Assembly (NCBI GenBank): GCA_963680875.1
Contig: OY804586.1
Coordinates: 49,290,203 to 49,354,202, forward strand
Source of the DNA: Bathymodiolus brooksi
Lineage: Eukaryota > Mollusca > Bivalvia > Mytilida > Modiolidae
Direction of reading: 5' to 3'
Length of the DNA stretch: 64,000 nt
Part shown: positions 31,931 through 46,188 of the stretch, one piece after another
How positions within the stretch are numbered: the first letter of the stretch is position 1
How the letters are laid out: every line of letters begins with the position of its first letter
The notes under the pieces: generated by a model
Told to the model about the DNA's origin: nothing
The model's input: only the letters and a program-made list of their open reading frames with translations
The model's database searches: none
Made by a program: the position numbers and the translations under genes

Positions 31931-33468
31931 ATCTTCCTTCTGTACACTTTCTCCTGAAGTTCCGTTCCGAACCTATCAAAGTCCTATTCAGAATTTATTG
32001 GTTTTGGAATAAGATCCTCTGAAAGATCCTCTGAGTCTCCTTGTGTCAATAAGAAACTAGCAACTTGCTCCTCAAGTTTTTGCTGGCGGTCTAAGATCTG
32101 GTCCAAAGATTTTAGAACCTTTCTTTCAAAACCTAGAGAATATAAAAATAAATTGTTATCGCGAATAACTATATATTGTATAGAGTGACTCCTTTAGATA
32201 ACTGAACAACTATATAGAGTGACTCCTTTAGATAACTGAATAACTATATATTGTATAGAGTGACTCCTTTAGATAACTGAACAACTATATATTGTATAGA
32301 GTGACTCCTTTAGATAACTGAATAACTATATATTGTATAGAGTGACTCCTTTAGATAACTGAACAACTATATATTGTATAGAGTGACTCCTTTAGATAAC
32401 TGAACAACTATATATTGTATAGAGTGACTCCTTTAGATAACTGAATAACTATATATTGTATAGAGTGACTCCTTTAGATAACTGAACAACTATATATTGT
32501 ATAGAGTGACTCCTTTAGATAACTGAACAACTATATATTGTATAGAGTGACTCCTTTAGATAACTGAATAACTATATATTGTATAGAGTGACTCCTTTAG
32601 ATAACTGAACATTTCATCTTGAGGCTTGTTCTTGCTTTGATCAAATTCAATTTTTATAAGTAATGTGTACAATTAAAATTTAGAATGGTTTCATTTCTCC
32701 TGTATACTGGGGAAAATTAAGTGTCTGGAAACCTCACTTCAAATATTATATGCATGTTTAACAAACTTAATATATAAACATGCACATATGATGTAGTCTT
32801 AAATACAATGTAAATTTAACAATATTTTCATTTAACTTTCTCTTGCTTCTGAAGGGTATATTTATATATATTGTCTATGAGATTTTACATGTAAAAGGGA
32901 GATAAGTCTCTTGGTGGATTTTTTTAAATAAAATTGTCTTTAGAAGCTGTGTACAATATCATAAGGCAAACTTTTGAATGCAAAATTTATTAAATAGAAG
33001 TACTTCATGAATAAAGACCAGCGGAAGCAGGTTATCTACTTGTTTAAATTTTCAGTGAGTCAAAATGTTACCTCTAAATTCCCCATTCAAAACACTTTAT
33101 TCCAGTACAAAAAATTCTTGGGGTGAAAACATAACTGTTTCAGTTTTATCGGACGGTTAAGTAAGATAAGTTTTCTGAACAAAAACCTTGGAGTATTTCA
33201 AATGACAAAGTCGAAAAAATGGCCAAAAAATGTTATATGAAACTAAGTGTCCAGACAATAAGTAATATTTTTTCAGGTGGCAAGAATTAAATTTTGGGTA
33301 GTCTTAATAAAAAGAAAGTATTTAGATCAGTGTGGAGCAGTTGACTTGTACTGAGCTTTTTTTTAAACTTACTTTCTTCACAAGAGTCCACATCTGTTAC
33401 ATCATTATGTGGAAGATCTGGAAGAATATGTGGCCTTCTAGGGTTTCTCCCATTTATTAACAGATTTG
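31930..33468 (-). pseudogene. u5 copy of exons A and B
   Basis: Exon B (31930-32132) has the same TAG as u2. Exon A (33373-33468) is open with the same Arg to Ile change, showing that the lesion was copied with the block. Confidence 0.7.
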
Positions 33469-36400
33469 CTATTAAAAAAAAAAATTCAAGTACTACTAAA
33501 TAAGTTGTGTAGTGTTAGTGGAAACAAAAGGCCTATATGTACCACTAACTATTATTGACACTTCTCAAAACCTCAAATATGCACGGTGTCAACGCTTTGT
33601 TTTACTGGTTAAACATAATAAATCTGATCCAAGTTTATATTCAAATCATGTTCATTGGAATGTCATGCTTACACATTGGGAGTACAGCACATACAATAGG
33701 ACCAAACATACTACTTCAAAACAGCATAAATTTGTTGTTGAGAAAAAAATCTTTCTGTTTCCATGGCAATGGCACCCATTTTAAAAATCTGAAACCTACA
33801 TGCATATCTAGACATTATTAACTACAATCCTGTGAAATTTCATTGAAAGCTATGTGACTGAGAGTAAAACAGTACAAACATATCTCCCTTGAATAGGGGA
33901 GACAACTGTTTATCTTTTTTTTTGTAACAGACTGACTTTCAATTTATTAAAAGATATGTGTGTAACAATACAACTAAAGTTTTGCACTTATGAGTTAGAA
34001 AAGTCAAATTATTAAAAGATGCATAGTGAACTGTAGTTGAATTTTAGGAGTATACAATTTCCCTAAAAATGAATCTACTAATCATTGACTATCAAATCTC
34101 CTTTCTTCAAATCCATGAGAAGTGGAAAATGTCAAATATCATTTGGGCATTCATCATATTTGATATTAAATTCAGTTTTAATCACATCATCTTTTTTGTT
34201 TTTAATGCTTACAACTTCAGAAGCAAACCACTGAACAACATTATTTTCAAAACATTTGTGAGAATTGTTTTTCCTACCAAATCTTCAGGGTTAAGTAAGT
34301 AATCTGTAATACCACCATGACGTGTAAGGCAGCAATAACATCATAGGTGATTACCTTTCTGGGTTGTCAAAAACAGTTGTTTGAGCTTTTTTCTATGAAA
34401 GTAAGACTGAAAGTATAAATCTTTTTAAGCAGTTGAGGGCTGTCGAGCGGGAAAACTTCAAAGGAAGCAAAATTATTTCGATTATTTTCTGATATTGATT
34501 GACATACCCAATTTTCATCATTTTCATAATCATTGATAAATTTTTATTATTCTAATGTCATTACACTAGTTTTTAAGTAAATAACCTTATTGTATAGAGA
34601 CTAAATACGTTATAATAATCCGAATTTGAATGTATGCAATCATTTTAAAAAATCGATCCGTTTTCGAAATCGAAATGAATGGTTTACGGAAATGATCAAA
34701 TCTTGCCGATCTCCTAATAATATATTATGATAATATGTCATCCCAGTATACTATATATCAAACCGCCTTTCTTCATAAAAGTATTGCGATGTCGTTTTGC
34801 AAATCACATGTGCCACCGAACACTGATTATTTTAGTTTTAAATTTTGATTTACCAGCTATCAGTTGTGTGTGTGGGTTACAGAAATCCCGTAGTATTTTT
34901 AAGGTTGTCCTAAACACTGCATGGTATTTTCATAGAATGAATTATAATATTATATGGGAAACGAGGTCATGGCTAATAAATATATCAACTGATATTTTAC
35001 TTATCAAAATCCCAGGGATATAAAAATCTAAGAAAAAGAAAAAATGGGGAGGGGGGCATACTGTCAGTATGACAAACGCAAGACATATGGAATCTTTTAC
35101 TCTTGAAAATACCATCAGAAAATTATGCTAAAATTAAATAAACGAAAATAATTACTCGAATAATTCGGCGCCCTCTATTGGCTATCTCCTCATGAAGCGA
35201 TCGTAGTAAGTATAATATAATGGCTGTATTATTCGAGTTAACGAAAATACTGGAAGTAAAAACTCGACAAGAGAATGTAACAGCCAAAATCGGACTGAGG
35301 TCAACAGCTAAAACTTTGTCTTTAACAAAACATTAATTCATCATGCGATCGAATTAGACTGATATGTAATTATCGATGGTGGCGTTTCATGTCTACTGAT
35401 GAGTGTATATCATATCTAGCGGGATGTCATGTAGCTGCGATAACGTCTCCTTTCACGTATGCGTGCAACGGCGTATCGAACATTGTTAATTATTTTGTAC
35501 TAAAATAAATACTAATTAAAAAAGATTCTGAAACACAGTATGGAACCCAGAGGGAACTCGCTAAAAGTCTGTACCTAGGCTCGCCACACAAAATTAATTT
35601 TGACCCCAAAATATCAAAATTTTTACACTTGCCCCCCAAAAATAATAGGTGAAAAATATATCTCCCCAAAAATACCCCCAAATGTAAAATAAGCAAGAAA
35701 TGCACCAAAATATAAAACTTTTTTTTACATATACCCCATAAAAATACCAGTGATTAGGTACACCCCCCCCCCCCCAAAAAAAAATCCGTCAACATTTTGT
35801 ACCCCACCAAGAAAAAGGATAATATTGACTTCTACCCCCCTCCCTTTCCCCAAAAAATAGTATGTGGCTATGTACAATTTTTTTCGGAGAACCCCCCACA
35901 AACCCGAGGCTGTGGAAGTCCCTGAAATTTAAAGGTAAATTTTAAATATTGCGTTGCCTCGAGATGGAATTGCAATTACACTTCATTTGCTTCTTAAGAA
36001 GAAAAAAAACCCGCGAAAAAGTGCAATACTTCTGTATTTTTATGAAGTGTGTATGCAGTAGATATACGTTGTTCTGTTCATTTTATACAAAATCTTCCTT
36101 TTATTCAATATTTTGGTTATTAGCTGTACCATATATATTTGTCAGTAGCCGCACAGGCTTTGTTGACAAGTTCTTACAACTTTTTCATAATATTTGTTAA
36201 ACTCTGGCCTACCACGGAGTAAGTAATTATTGTATTTTTATATTGTCATTTGTAAAACTAACAGGTTAAATTTATTAAAGGTCTTTAATTTTGTCAATTC
36301 TCACAAAACAAAATTTGAAGCGGGTTATCGTACCTGAACACTTGTTCGAAGTCTCTGCACGATATCTTCCATTCAAGTTATTTTATCAGCTATATATTTA

Positions 36401-36660
36401 ATAATGCATTGTTTATTTATTTTTTCATATACATTTAATCATAATGAATGAATGAATGAATGAATGACTCTTTATTTCCTCCAAAGGTATGAAGATTTAC
36501 AAAGCAAAATCAAATATCAAAACAAAGCAACATATTTACATAACATACATGAAGTTGTACATGAACGAGATCAGCAGGTTTATGGCTAATAGTCAAAGTT
36601 AAATTTGTTTATAATTTTATTATAAATATATGCACAATTTTTCATGCAATGGGCCATACC
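31931..36660. repeat. Array unit u5 (4730 bp)
   Basis: Near-copy of u2, 14,408 bp away. Poly-C run 13 rather than 16, and a private GAGAGTAAAACAG at 33860. Confidence 0.93.
32167..32610. repeat. 41-bp minisatellite in u5, 11 copies
   Basis: 444 bp with the same 7-bp loss in monomer 2 as u2. Confidence 0.96.
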
Positions 36661-38253
36661 ATCTTCCTTCTGTACACTTTCTCCTGAAGTTCCGTTCCAA
36701 ACCTATCAAAGTCCTGTTCAGAATTTATTGGTTTTGGAATAAGATCCTCTGAAAGATCCTCTGAGTCTCCTTGTGTCAATAAGAAACTAGCAACTAGCAA
36801 CTTGCTCCTCAAGTTTTTGCTGGCGGTCTAAGATCTGGTCCAAAGATTTTAGAACCTTTCTTTCAAAACCTAGAGAATATAAAAATAAATTGTTATCGCG
36901 AATAACTATATATTGTATAGAGTGACTCCTTTAGATAACTGAACAACTATATATTGTATAGAGTGACTCCTTTAGATAACTGAACAACTATATATTGTAT
37001 AGAGTGACTCCTTTAGATAACTGAATAACTATATATTGTATAGAGTGACTCCTTTAGATAACTGAACAACTATATATTGTATAGAGTGACTCCTTTAGAT
37101 AACTGAATAACTATATATTGTATAGAGTGACTCCTTTAGATAACTGAACAACTATATATTGTATAGAGTGACTCCTTTAGATAACTGAACAACTATATAT
37201 TGTATAGAGTGACTCCTTTAGATAACTGAATAACTATATATTGTATAGAGTGACTCCTTTAGATAACTGAACAACTATATATTGTATAGAGTGACTCCTT
37301 TAGATAACTGAACAACTATATATTGTATAGAGTGACTCCTTTAGATAACTGAATAACTATATATTGTATAGAGTGACTCTTTTAGATAACTGAACATTTC
37401 ATCTTGAGGCTTGTTCTTGCTTTGATCAAATTCAATTTTTATAAGTAATGTGTACAATTAAAATTTAGAATGGTTTCATTTCTCCTGTATACTGGGGGAA
37501 ATTAAGTGTCTGGAAACCTCACTTCAAATATTAAATGCCTCTTTAACAAACTTAATATATAAACATGCACATATGATGTAGTCTTAAATACAATGTAAAT
37601 TTAACAATATTTTCATTTAACTTTCTCTTGCTTCTGAAGGGTATATTTATATATATTGTCTATGAGATTTTACATGTAAAAGGGAGATAAGTCTCTTGGT
37701 GGATTTTTTTAAATAAAATTGTCTTTAGAAGCTGTGTACAATATCATAAGGCAAACTTTTGAATGCAAAATTTATTAAATAGAAGTACTTCATGAATAAA
37801 GACCAGCGGAAGCAGGTTATCTACTTGTTTAAATTTTCAGTGAGTCAAAATGTTACCTCTAAATTCCCCATTCAAAACACTTTATTCCAGTACAAAAAAT
37901 TCTTGGGGTGAAAACATAACTGTTTCAGTTTTATCGGACGGTTAAGTAAGATAAGTTTTCTGACCAAAAACCTTGGAGTATTTCAAATGACAAAGTCGAA
38001 AAAATGGCAAAAAAATGTTATATGAAACTAAGTGTCCAGACAATAAGTAATATTTTTTCAGGTGGCAAGAATTAAATTTTGGGTAGTCTTAATAAAAAGA
38101 AAGTATTTAGATCAGTGTGGAGCAGTTGACTTGTACTGAGCTTTTTTTTAAACTTACTTTCTTCACAAGAGTCCACATCTGTTACATCATTATGTGGAAG
38201 ATCTGGAAGAATATGTGGCCTTCTAGGGTTTCTCCCATTTCTTAACAGATTTG
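36660..38253 (-). pseudogene. u6 copy of exons A and B
   Basis: Exon B (36660-36869, 210 nt) is frameshifted by the 7-bp duplication. Exon A (38158-38253) is intact. Confidence 0.7.
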
Positions 38254-41200
38254 CTATTATTAAAAAAAAAATTCAAGTACTACTAAATAAGTTGTGTAGT
38301 GTTAGTGGAAACAAAAGGCCTATATGTACCACTAACTATTATTGACACTTCTCAAAACCTCAAATATGCACGGTGTCAACGCTTTGTTTTACTGGTTAAA
38401 CATAATAAATCTGATCCAAGTTTATATTCAAATCATGTTCATTGGAATGTCATGCTTACACATTGGGAGTACAGCACATACAATAGGACCAAACATACTA
38501 CTTCAAAACAGCATAAATTTGTTGTTGAGAAAAAAATCTTTCTGTTTCCATGGCAATGGCACCCATTTTAAAAATCTGAAACCTACATGCATATCTAGAC
38601 ATTATTAACTACAATCCTGTGAAATTTCATTGAAAGCTATGTGACTGACAGTAAAACAGTACAAACATATCTCCCTTGAATAGGGGAGACAACTGTTTAT
38701 CTTTTTTTTTGTAACAGACTGACTTTCAATTTATTAAAAGATATGTGTGTAACAATACAACTAAAGTTTTGCACTTATGAGTTAGAAAAGTCAAATTATT
38801 AAAAGATGCATAGTGAACTGTAGTTGAATTTTAGGAGTATACAATTTCCCTAAAAATGAATCTACTAATCATTGACTATCAAATCTCCTTTCTTCAAATC
38901 CATGAGAAGTGGAAAATGTCAAATATCATTTGGGCATTCATCATATTTGATATTAAATTCAGTTTTAATCACATCATCTTTTTTGTTTTTAATGCTTACA
39001 ACTTCAGAAGCAAACCACTGAACAACATTATTTTCAAAACATTTGTGAGAATTGTTTTTCCTACCAAATCTTCAGGGTTAAGTAAGTAATCTGTAATACC
39101 ACCATGACGTGTAAGGCAGCAATAACATCATAGGTGATTACCTTTCTGGGTTGTCAAAAACAGTTGTTTGAGCTTTTTTCTATGAAAGTAAGACTGAAAG
39201 TATAAATCTTTTTAAGCAGTTGAGGGCTGTCGAGCGGGAAAACTTCAAAGGAAGCAAAATTATTTCGATTATTTTCTGATATTGATTGACATACCCAATT
39301 TTCATCATTTTCATAATCATTGATAAATTTTTATTATTCTAATGTCATTACACTAGTTTTTAAGTAAATAACCTTATTGTATAGAGACTAAATACGTTAT
39401 AATAATCCGAATTTGAATGTATGCAATCATTTTAAAAAATCGATCCGTTTTCGAAATCGAAATGAATGGTTTACGGAAATGATCAAATCTTGCCGATCTC
39501 CTAATAATATATTATGATAATATGTCATCCCAGTATACTATATATCAAACCGCCTTTCTTCATAAAAGTATTGCGATGTCGTTTTGCAAATCACATGTGC
39601 CACCGAACACTGATTATTTTAGTTTTAAATTTTGATTTACCAGCTATCAGTTGTGTGTGTGGGTTACAGAAATCCCGTAGTATTTTTAAGGTTGTCCTAA
39701 ACACTGCATGGTATTTTCATAGAATGAATTATAATATTATATGGGAAACGAGGTCATGGCTAATAAATATATCAACTGATATTTTACTTATCAAAATCCC
39801 AGGGATATAAAAATCTAAGAAAAAGAAAAAATGGGGAGGGGGGGCATACTGTCAGTATGACAAACGCAAGACATATGGAATCTTTTACTCTTGAAAATAC
39901 CATCAGAAAATTATGCTAAAATTAAATAAACGAAAATAATTACTCGAATAATTCGGCGCCCTCTATTGGCTATCTCCTCATGAAGCGATCGTAGTTAGTA
40001 TAATATAATGGCTGTATTATTCGAGTTAACGAAAATACTGGAAGTAAAAACTCGACAAGAGAATGTAACAGCCAAAATCGGACTGAGGTCAACAGCTAAA
40101 ACTTTGTCTTTAACAAAACATTAATTCATCATGCGATCGAATTAGACTGATATGTAATTATCGATGGTGGCGTTTCATGTCTACTGATGAGTGTATATCA
40201 TATCTAGCGGGATGTCATGTAGCTGCGATAACGTCTCCTTTCACGTATGCGTGCAACGGCGTATCGAACATTGTTAATTATTTTGTACTAAAATAAATAC
40301 TAATTAAAAAAGATTCTGAAACACAGTATGGAACCCAGAGGGAACTCGCTAAAAGTCTGTACCTAGGCTCGCCACACAAAATTAATTTTGACCCCAAAAT
40401 ATCAAAATTTTTACACTTGCCCCCCAAAAATAATAGGTGAAAAATATATCTCCCCAAAAATACCCCCAAATGTAAAATAAGCAAGAAATGCACCAAAATA
40501 TAAAACTTTTTTTTACATATACCCCATAAAAATACCAGTGATTAGGTACACCCCCCCCCCCCCAAAAAAAAATCCGTCAACATTTTGTACCCCACCAAGA
40601 AAAAGGATAATATTGACTTCTACCCCCCTCCCTTTCCCCAAAAAATAGTATGTGGCTATGTACAATTTTTTTCGGAGAACCCCCCACAAACCCGAGGCTG
40701 TGGAAGTCCCTGAAATTTAAAGATAAATTTTAAATATTGCGTTGCCTCGAGATGGAATTGCAATTACACTTCATTTGCTTCTTAAGAAGAAAAAAAACCC
40801 GCGAAAAAGTGCAATACTTCTGTATTTTTATGAAGTGTGTATGCAGTAGATATACGTTGTTCTGTTCATTTTATACAAAATCTTCCTTTTATTCAATATT
40901 TTGGTTATTAGCTGTACCATATATATTTGTCAGTAGCCGCACAGGCTTTGTTGACAAGTTCTTACAACTTTTTCATAATATTTGTTAAACTCTGGCCTAC
41001 CACGGAGTAAGTAATTATTGTATTTTTATATTGTCATTTGTAAAACTAACAGGTTAAATTTATTAAAGGTCTTTAATTTTGTCAATTCTCACAAAACAAA
41101 ATTTGAAGCGGGTTATCGTACCTGAACACTTGTTCGAAGTCTCTGCACGATATCTTCCATTCAAGTTATTTTATCAGCTATATATTTAATAATGCATTGT

Positions 41201-41448
41201 TTATTTATTTTTTCATATACATTTAATCATAATGAATGAATGAATGAATGAATGACTCTTTATTTCCTCCAAAGGTATGAAGATTTACAAAGCAAAATCA
41301 AATATCAAAACAAAGCAACATATTTACATAACATACATGAAGTTGTACATGAACGAGATCAGCAGGTTTATGGCTAATAGTCAAAGTTAAATTTGTTTAT
41401 AATTTTATTATAAATATATGCACAATTTTTCATGCAATGGGCCATACC
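36661..41448. repeat. Array unit u6 (4788 bp)
   Basis: Offset to u7 is exactly 4788 from the unit start to about 44.3 kb. It shares the 7-bp exon B duplication with u3 and u7. Confidence 0.93.
36904..37395. repeat. 41-bp minisatellite in u6, 12 copies
   Basis: 492 bp = 12 x 41, with the GACTCTTTT mark in the last monomer. Confidence 0.96.
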
Positions 41449-43041
41449 ATCTTCCTTCTGTACACTTTCTCCTGAAGTTCCGTTCCAAACCTATCAAAGT
41501 CCTGTTCAGAATTTATTGGTTTTGGAATAAGATCCTCTGAAAGATCCTCTGAGTCTCCTTGTGTCAATAAGAAACTAGCAACTAGCAACTTGCTCCTCAA
41601 GTTTTTGCTGGCGGTCTAAGATCTGGTCCAAAGATTTTAGAACCTTTCTTTCAAAACCTAGAGAATATAAAAATAAATTGTTATCGCGAATAACTATATA
41701 TTGTATAGAGTGACTCCTTTAGATAACTGAACAACTATATATTGTATAGAGTGACTCCTTTAGATAACTGAACAACTATATATTGTATAGAGTGACTCCT
41801 TTAGATAACTGAATAACTATATATTGTATAGAGTGACTCCTTTAGATAACTGAACAACTATATATTGTATAGAGTGACTCCTTTAGATAACTGAATAACT
41901 ATATATTGTATAGAGTGACTCCTTTAGATAACTGAACAACTATATATTGTATAGAGTGACTCCTTTAGATAACTGAACAACTATATATTGTATAGAGTGA
42001 CTCCTTTAGATAACTGAATAACTATATATTGTATAGAGTGACTCCTTTAGATAACTGAACAACTATATATTGTATAGAGTGACTCCTTTAGATAACTGAA
42101 CAACTATATATTGTATAGAGTGACTCCTTTAGATAACTGAATAACTATATATTGTATAGAGTGACTCTTTTAGATAACTGAACATTTCATCTTGAGGCTT
42201 GTTCTTGCTTTGATCAAATTCAATTTTTATTAGTAATGTGTACAATTAAAATTTAGAATGGTTTCATTTCTCCTGTATACTGGGGAAAATTAAGTGTCTG
42301 GAAACCTCACTTCAAATATTAAATGCCTCTTTAACAAACTTAATATATAAACATGCACATATGATGTAGTCTTAAATACAATGTAAATTTAACAATATTT
42401 TCATTTAACTTTCTCTTGCTTCTGAAGGGTATATTTATATATATTGTCTATGAGATTTTACATGTAAAAGGGAGATAAGTCTCTTGGTGGATTTTTTTAA
42501 ATAAAATTGTCTTTAGAAGCTGTGTACAATATCATAAGGCAAACTTTTGAATGCAAAATTTATTAAATAGAAGTACTTCATGAATAAAGACCAGCGGAAG
42601 CAGGTTATCTACTTGTTTAAATTTTCAGTGAGTCAAAATGTTACCTCTAAATTCCCCATTCAAAACACTTTATTCCAGTACAAAAAATTCTTGGGGTGAA
42701 AACATAACTGTTTCAGTTTTATCGGACGGTTAAGTAAGATAAGTTTTCTGACCAAAAACCTTGGAGTATTTCAAATGACAAAGTCGAAAAAATGGCAAAA
42801 AAATGTTATATGAAACTAAGTGTCCAGACAATAAGTAATATTTTTTCAGGTGGCAAGAATTAAATTTTGGGTAGTCTTAATAAAAAGAAAGTATTTAGAT
42901 CAGTGTGGAGCAGTTGACTTGTACTGAGCTTTTTTTTAAACTTACTTTCTTCACAAGAGTCCACATCTGTTACATCATTATGTGGAAGATCTGGAAGAAT
43001 ATGTGGCCTTCTAGGGTTTCTCCCATTTCTTAACAGATTTG
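41448..43041 (-). pseudogene. u7 copy of exons A and B
   Basis: Exon B (41448-41657, 210 nt) has the 7-bp duplication. Exon A (42946-43041) is intact. Confidence 0.7.
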
Positions 43042-46000
43042 CTATTATTAAAAAAAAAATTCAAGTACTACTAAATAAGTTGTGTAGTGTTAGTGGAAAC
43101 AAAAGGCCTATATGTACCACTAACTATTATTGACACTTCTCAAAACCTCAAATATGCACGGTGTCAACGCTTTGTTTTACTGGTTAAACATAATAAATCT
43201 GATCCAAGTTTATATTCAAATCATGTTCATTGGAATGTCATGCTTACACATTGGGAGTACAGCACATACAATAGGACCAAACATACTACTTCAAAACAGC
43301 ATAAATTTGTTGTTGAGAAAAAAATCTTTCTGTTTCCATGGCAATGGCACCCATTTTAAAAATCTGAAACCTACATGCATATCTAGACATTATTAACTAC
43401 AATCCTGTGAAATTTCATTGAAAGCTATGTGACTGACAGTAAAACAGTACAAACATATCTCCCTTGAATAGGGGAGACAACTGTTTATCTTTTTTTTTGT
43501 AACAGACTGACTTTCAATTTATTAAAAGATATGTGTGTAACAATACAACTAAAGTTTTGCACTTATGAGTTAGAAAAGTCAAATTATTAAAAGATGCATA
43601 GTGAACTGTAGTTGAATTTTAGGAGTATACAATTTCCCTAAAAATGAATCTACTAATCATTGACTATCAAATCTCCTTTCTTCAAATCCATGAGAAGTGG
43701 AAAATGTCAAATATCATTTGGGCATTCATCATATTTGATATTAAATTCAGTTTTAATCACATCATCTTTTTTGTTTTTAATGCTTACAACTTCAGAAGCA
43801 AACCACTGAACAACATTATTTTCAAAACATTTGTGAGAATTGTTTTTCCTACCAAATCTTCAGGGTTAAGTAAGTAATCTGTAATACCACCATGACGTGT
43901 AAGGCAGCAATAACATCATAGGTGATTACCTTTCTGGGTTGTCAAAAACAGTTGTTTGAGCTTTTTTCTATGAAAGTAAGACTGAAAGTATAAATCTTTT
44001 TAAGCAGTTGAGGGCTGTCGAGCGGGAAAACTTCAAAGGAAGCAAAATTATTTCGATTATTTTCTGATATTGATTGACATACCCAATTTTCATCATTTTC
44101 ATAATCATTGATAAATTTTTATTATTCTAATGTCATTACACTAGTTTTTAAGTAAATAACCTTATTGTATAGAGACTAAATACGTTATAATAATCCGAAT
44201 TTGAATGTATGCAATCATTTTAAAAAATCGATCCGTTTTCGAAATCGAAATGAATGGTTTACGGAAATGATCAAATCTTGCCGATCTCCTAATAATATAT
44301 TATGATAATATGTCATCCCAGTATACTTTATATCAAACCGCCTTTCTTCATAAAAGTATTGCGATGTCGTTTTGCAAATCACATGTGCCACCGAACACTG
44401 ATTATTTTAGTTTTAAATTTTGATTTACCAGCTATCAGTTGTGTGTGTGGGTTACAGAAATCCCGTAGTATTTTTAAGGTTGTCCTAAACACTGCATGGT
44501 ATTTTCATAGAATGAATTATAATATTATATGGGAAACGAGGTCATGGCTAATAAATATATCAACTGATATTTTACTTATCAAAATCCCAGGATATAAAAA
44601 TCTAAGAAAAAGAAAAAATGGGGAGGGGGGCATACTGTCAGTATGACAAACGCAAGACATATGGAATCTTTTACTCTTGAAAATAACATCAGAAAATTAT
44701 GCTAAAATTAAATAAACGAAAATAATTACTCGAATAATTCGGCTCCCTCTATTGGCTATCTCCTCATGAAGCGATCGTAGTAAGTATAATATAATGGCTG
44801 TATTATTCGAGTTAACGAAAATACTGGAAGTAAAAACTCGACAAGAGAATGTAACAGCCAAAATCGGACTGAGGTCAACAGCTAAAACTTTGTCTTTAAC
44901 AAAACATTAATTCATCATGCGATCGAATTAGACTGATATGTAATTATCGATGGTGGCGTTTCATGTCTACTGATGAGTGTATATCATATCTAGCGGGATG
45001 TCATGTAGCTGCGATAACGTCTCCTTTCACGTATACGTGCAACGGCGTATCGAACATTGTTAATTATTTTGTACTAAAATAAATACTAATTAAAAAAGAT
45101 TCTGAAACACAGTATGGAACCCAGAGGGAACTCGCTAAAAGTCTGTACCTAGGCTCGCCACACAAAATTAATTTTGACCCCAAAATATCAAAATTTTTAC
45201 ACTTGCCCCCCAAAAATACCCCCAAATGTAAAATAAGCAAGAAATGCACCAAAATATAAAACTTTTTTTATATAACCCCATAAAAATACCAGTGATTAGG
45301 TACCCCCCCAAAAAAAATCCGTCAACATTTTGTACCCCACCAAGAAAAAGGATAATATTGACTTCTACCCCCCTCCCTTTCCCCAAAAAATAGTACGTGG
45401 CTATGTACAATTTTTTTTCGGAGAACCCCCCACAAACCCGAGGCTGTGGAAGTCCCTGAAATTTAAAGGTAAATTTTAAATATTGCGTTGCCTCGAGATG
45501 GAATTGCAATTACACTTCATTTGCTTCTTAAGAAGAAAAAAAACCCGCGAAAAAGTGCAATACTTCTGTATTTTTATGAAGTGTGTATGCAGTAGATATA
45601 CGTTGTTCTGTTCATTTTATACAAAATCTTCCTTTTATTCAATATTTTGGTTATTAGCTGTACCATATATATTTGTCAGTAGCCGCACAGGCTTTGTTGA
45701 CAAGTTCTTACAACTTTTTCATAATATTTGTTAAACTCTGGCCTACCACGGAGTAAGTAATTATTGTATTTTTATATTGTCATTTGTAAAACTAACAGGT
45801 TAAATTTATTAAAGGTCTTTAATTTTGTCAATGCTCACAAAACAAAATTTGAAGCGGGTTATCGTACCTGAACACTTGTTCGAAGTCTCTGCACGATATC
45901 TTCCATTCAAGTTATTTTATCAGCTATATATTTAATAATGCATTGTTTATTTATTTTTTCATATACATTTAATCATAATGAATGAATGAATGAATGACTT

Positions 46001-46188
46001 TATTTCCTCCAAAGGTATGAAGATTTACAAAGCAAAATCAAATATCAAAACAAAGCAACATATTTACATAACATACATGAAGTTGTACATGAACGAGATC
46101 AGCAGGTTTATGGCTAATAGTCAAAGTTAAATTTGTTTATAATTTTATTATAACTATATGCACAATTTTTCATGCAATGGGCCATACC
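41449..46188. repeat. Array unit u7 (4740 bp)
   Basis: Mosaic: the left part is like u6, the right part (from about 44.3 kb) like u9, including the shortened A/C tract and poly-C of 7. It also has private changes (GAAAATAACATC, CGGCTCCCTC) and one G missing at CCCAGGATATAAAAA. Confidence 0.93.
41692..42183. repeat. 41-bp minisatellite in u7, 12 copies
   Basis: 492 bp = 12 x 41, with the GACTCTTTT mark in the last monomer. Confidence 0.96.
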
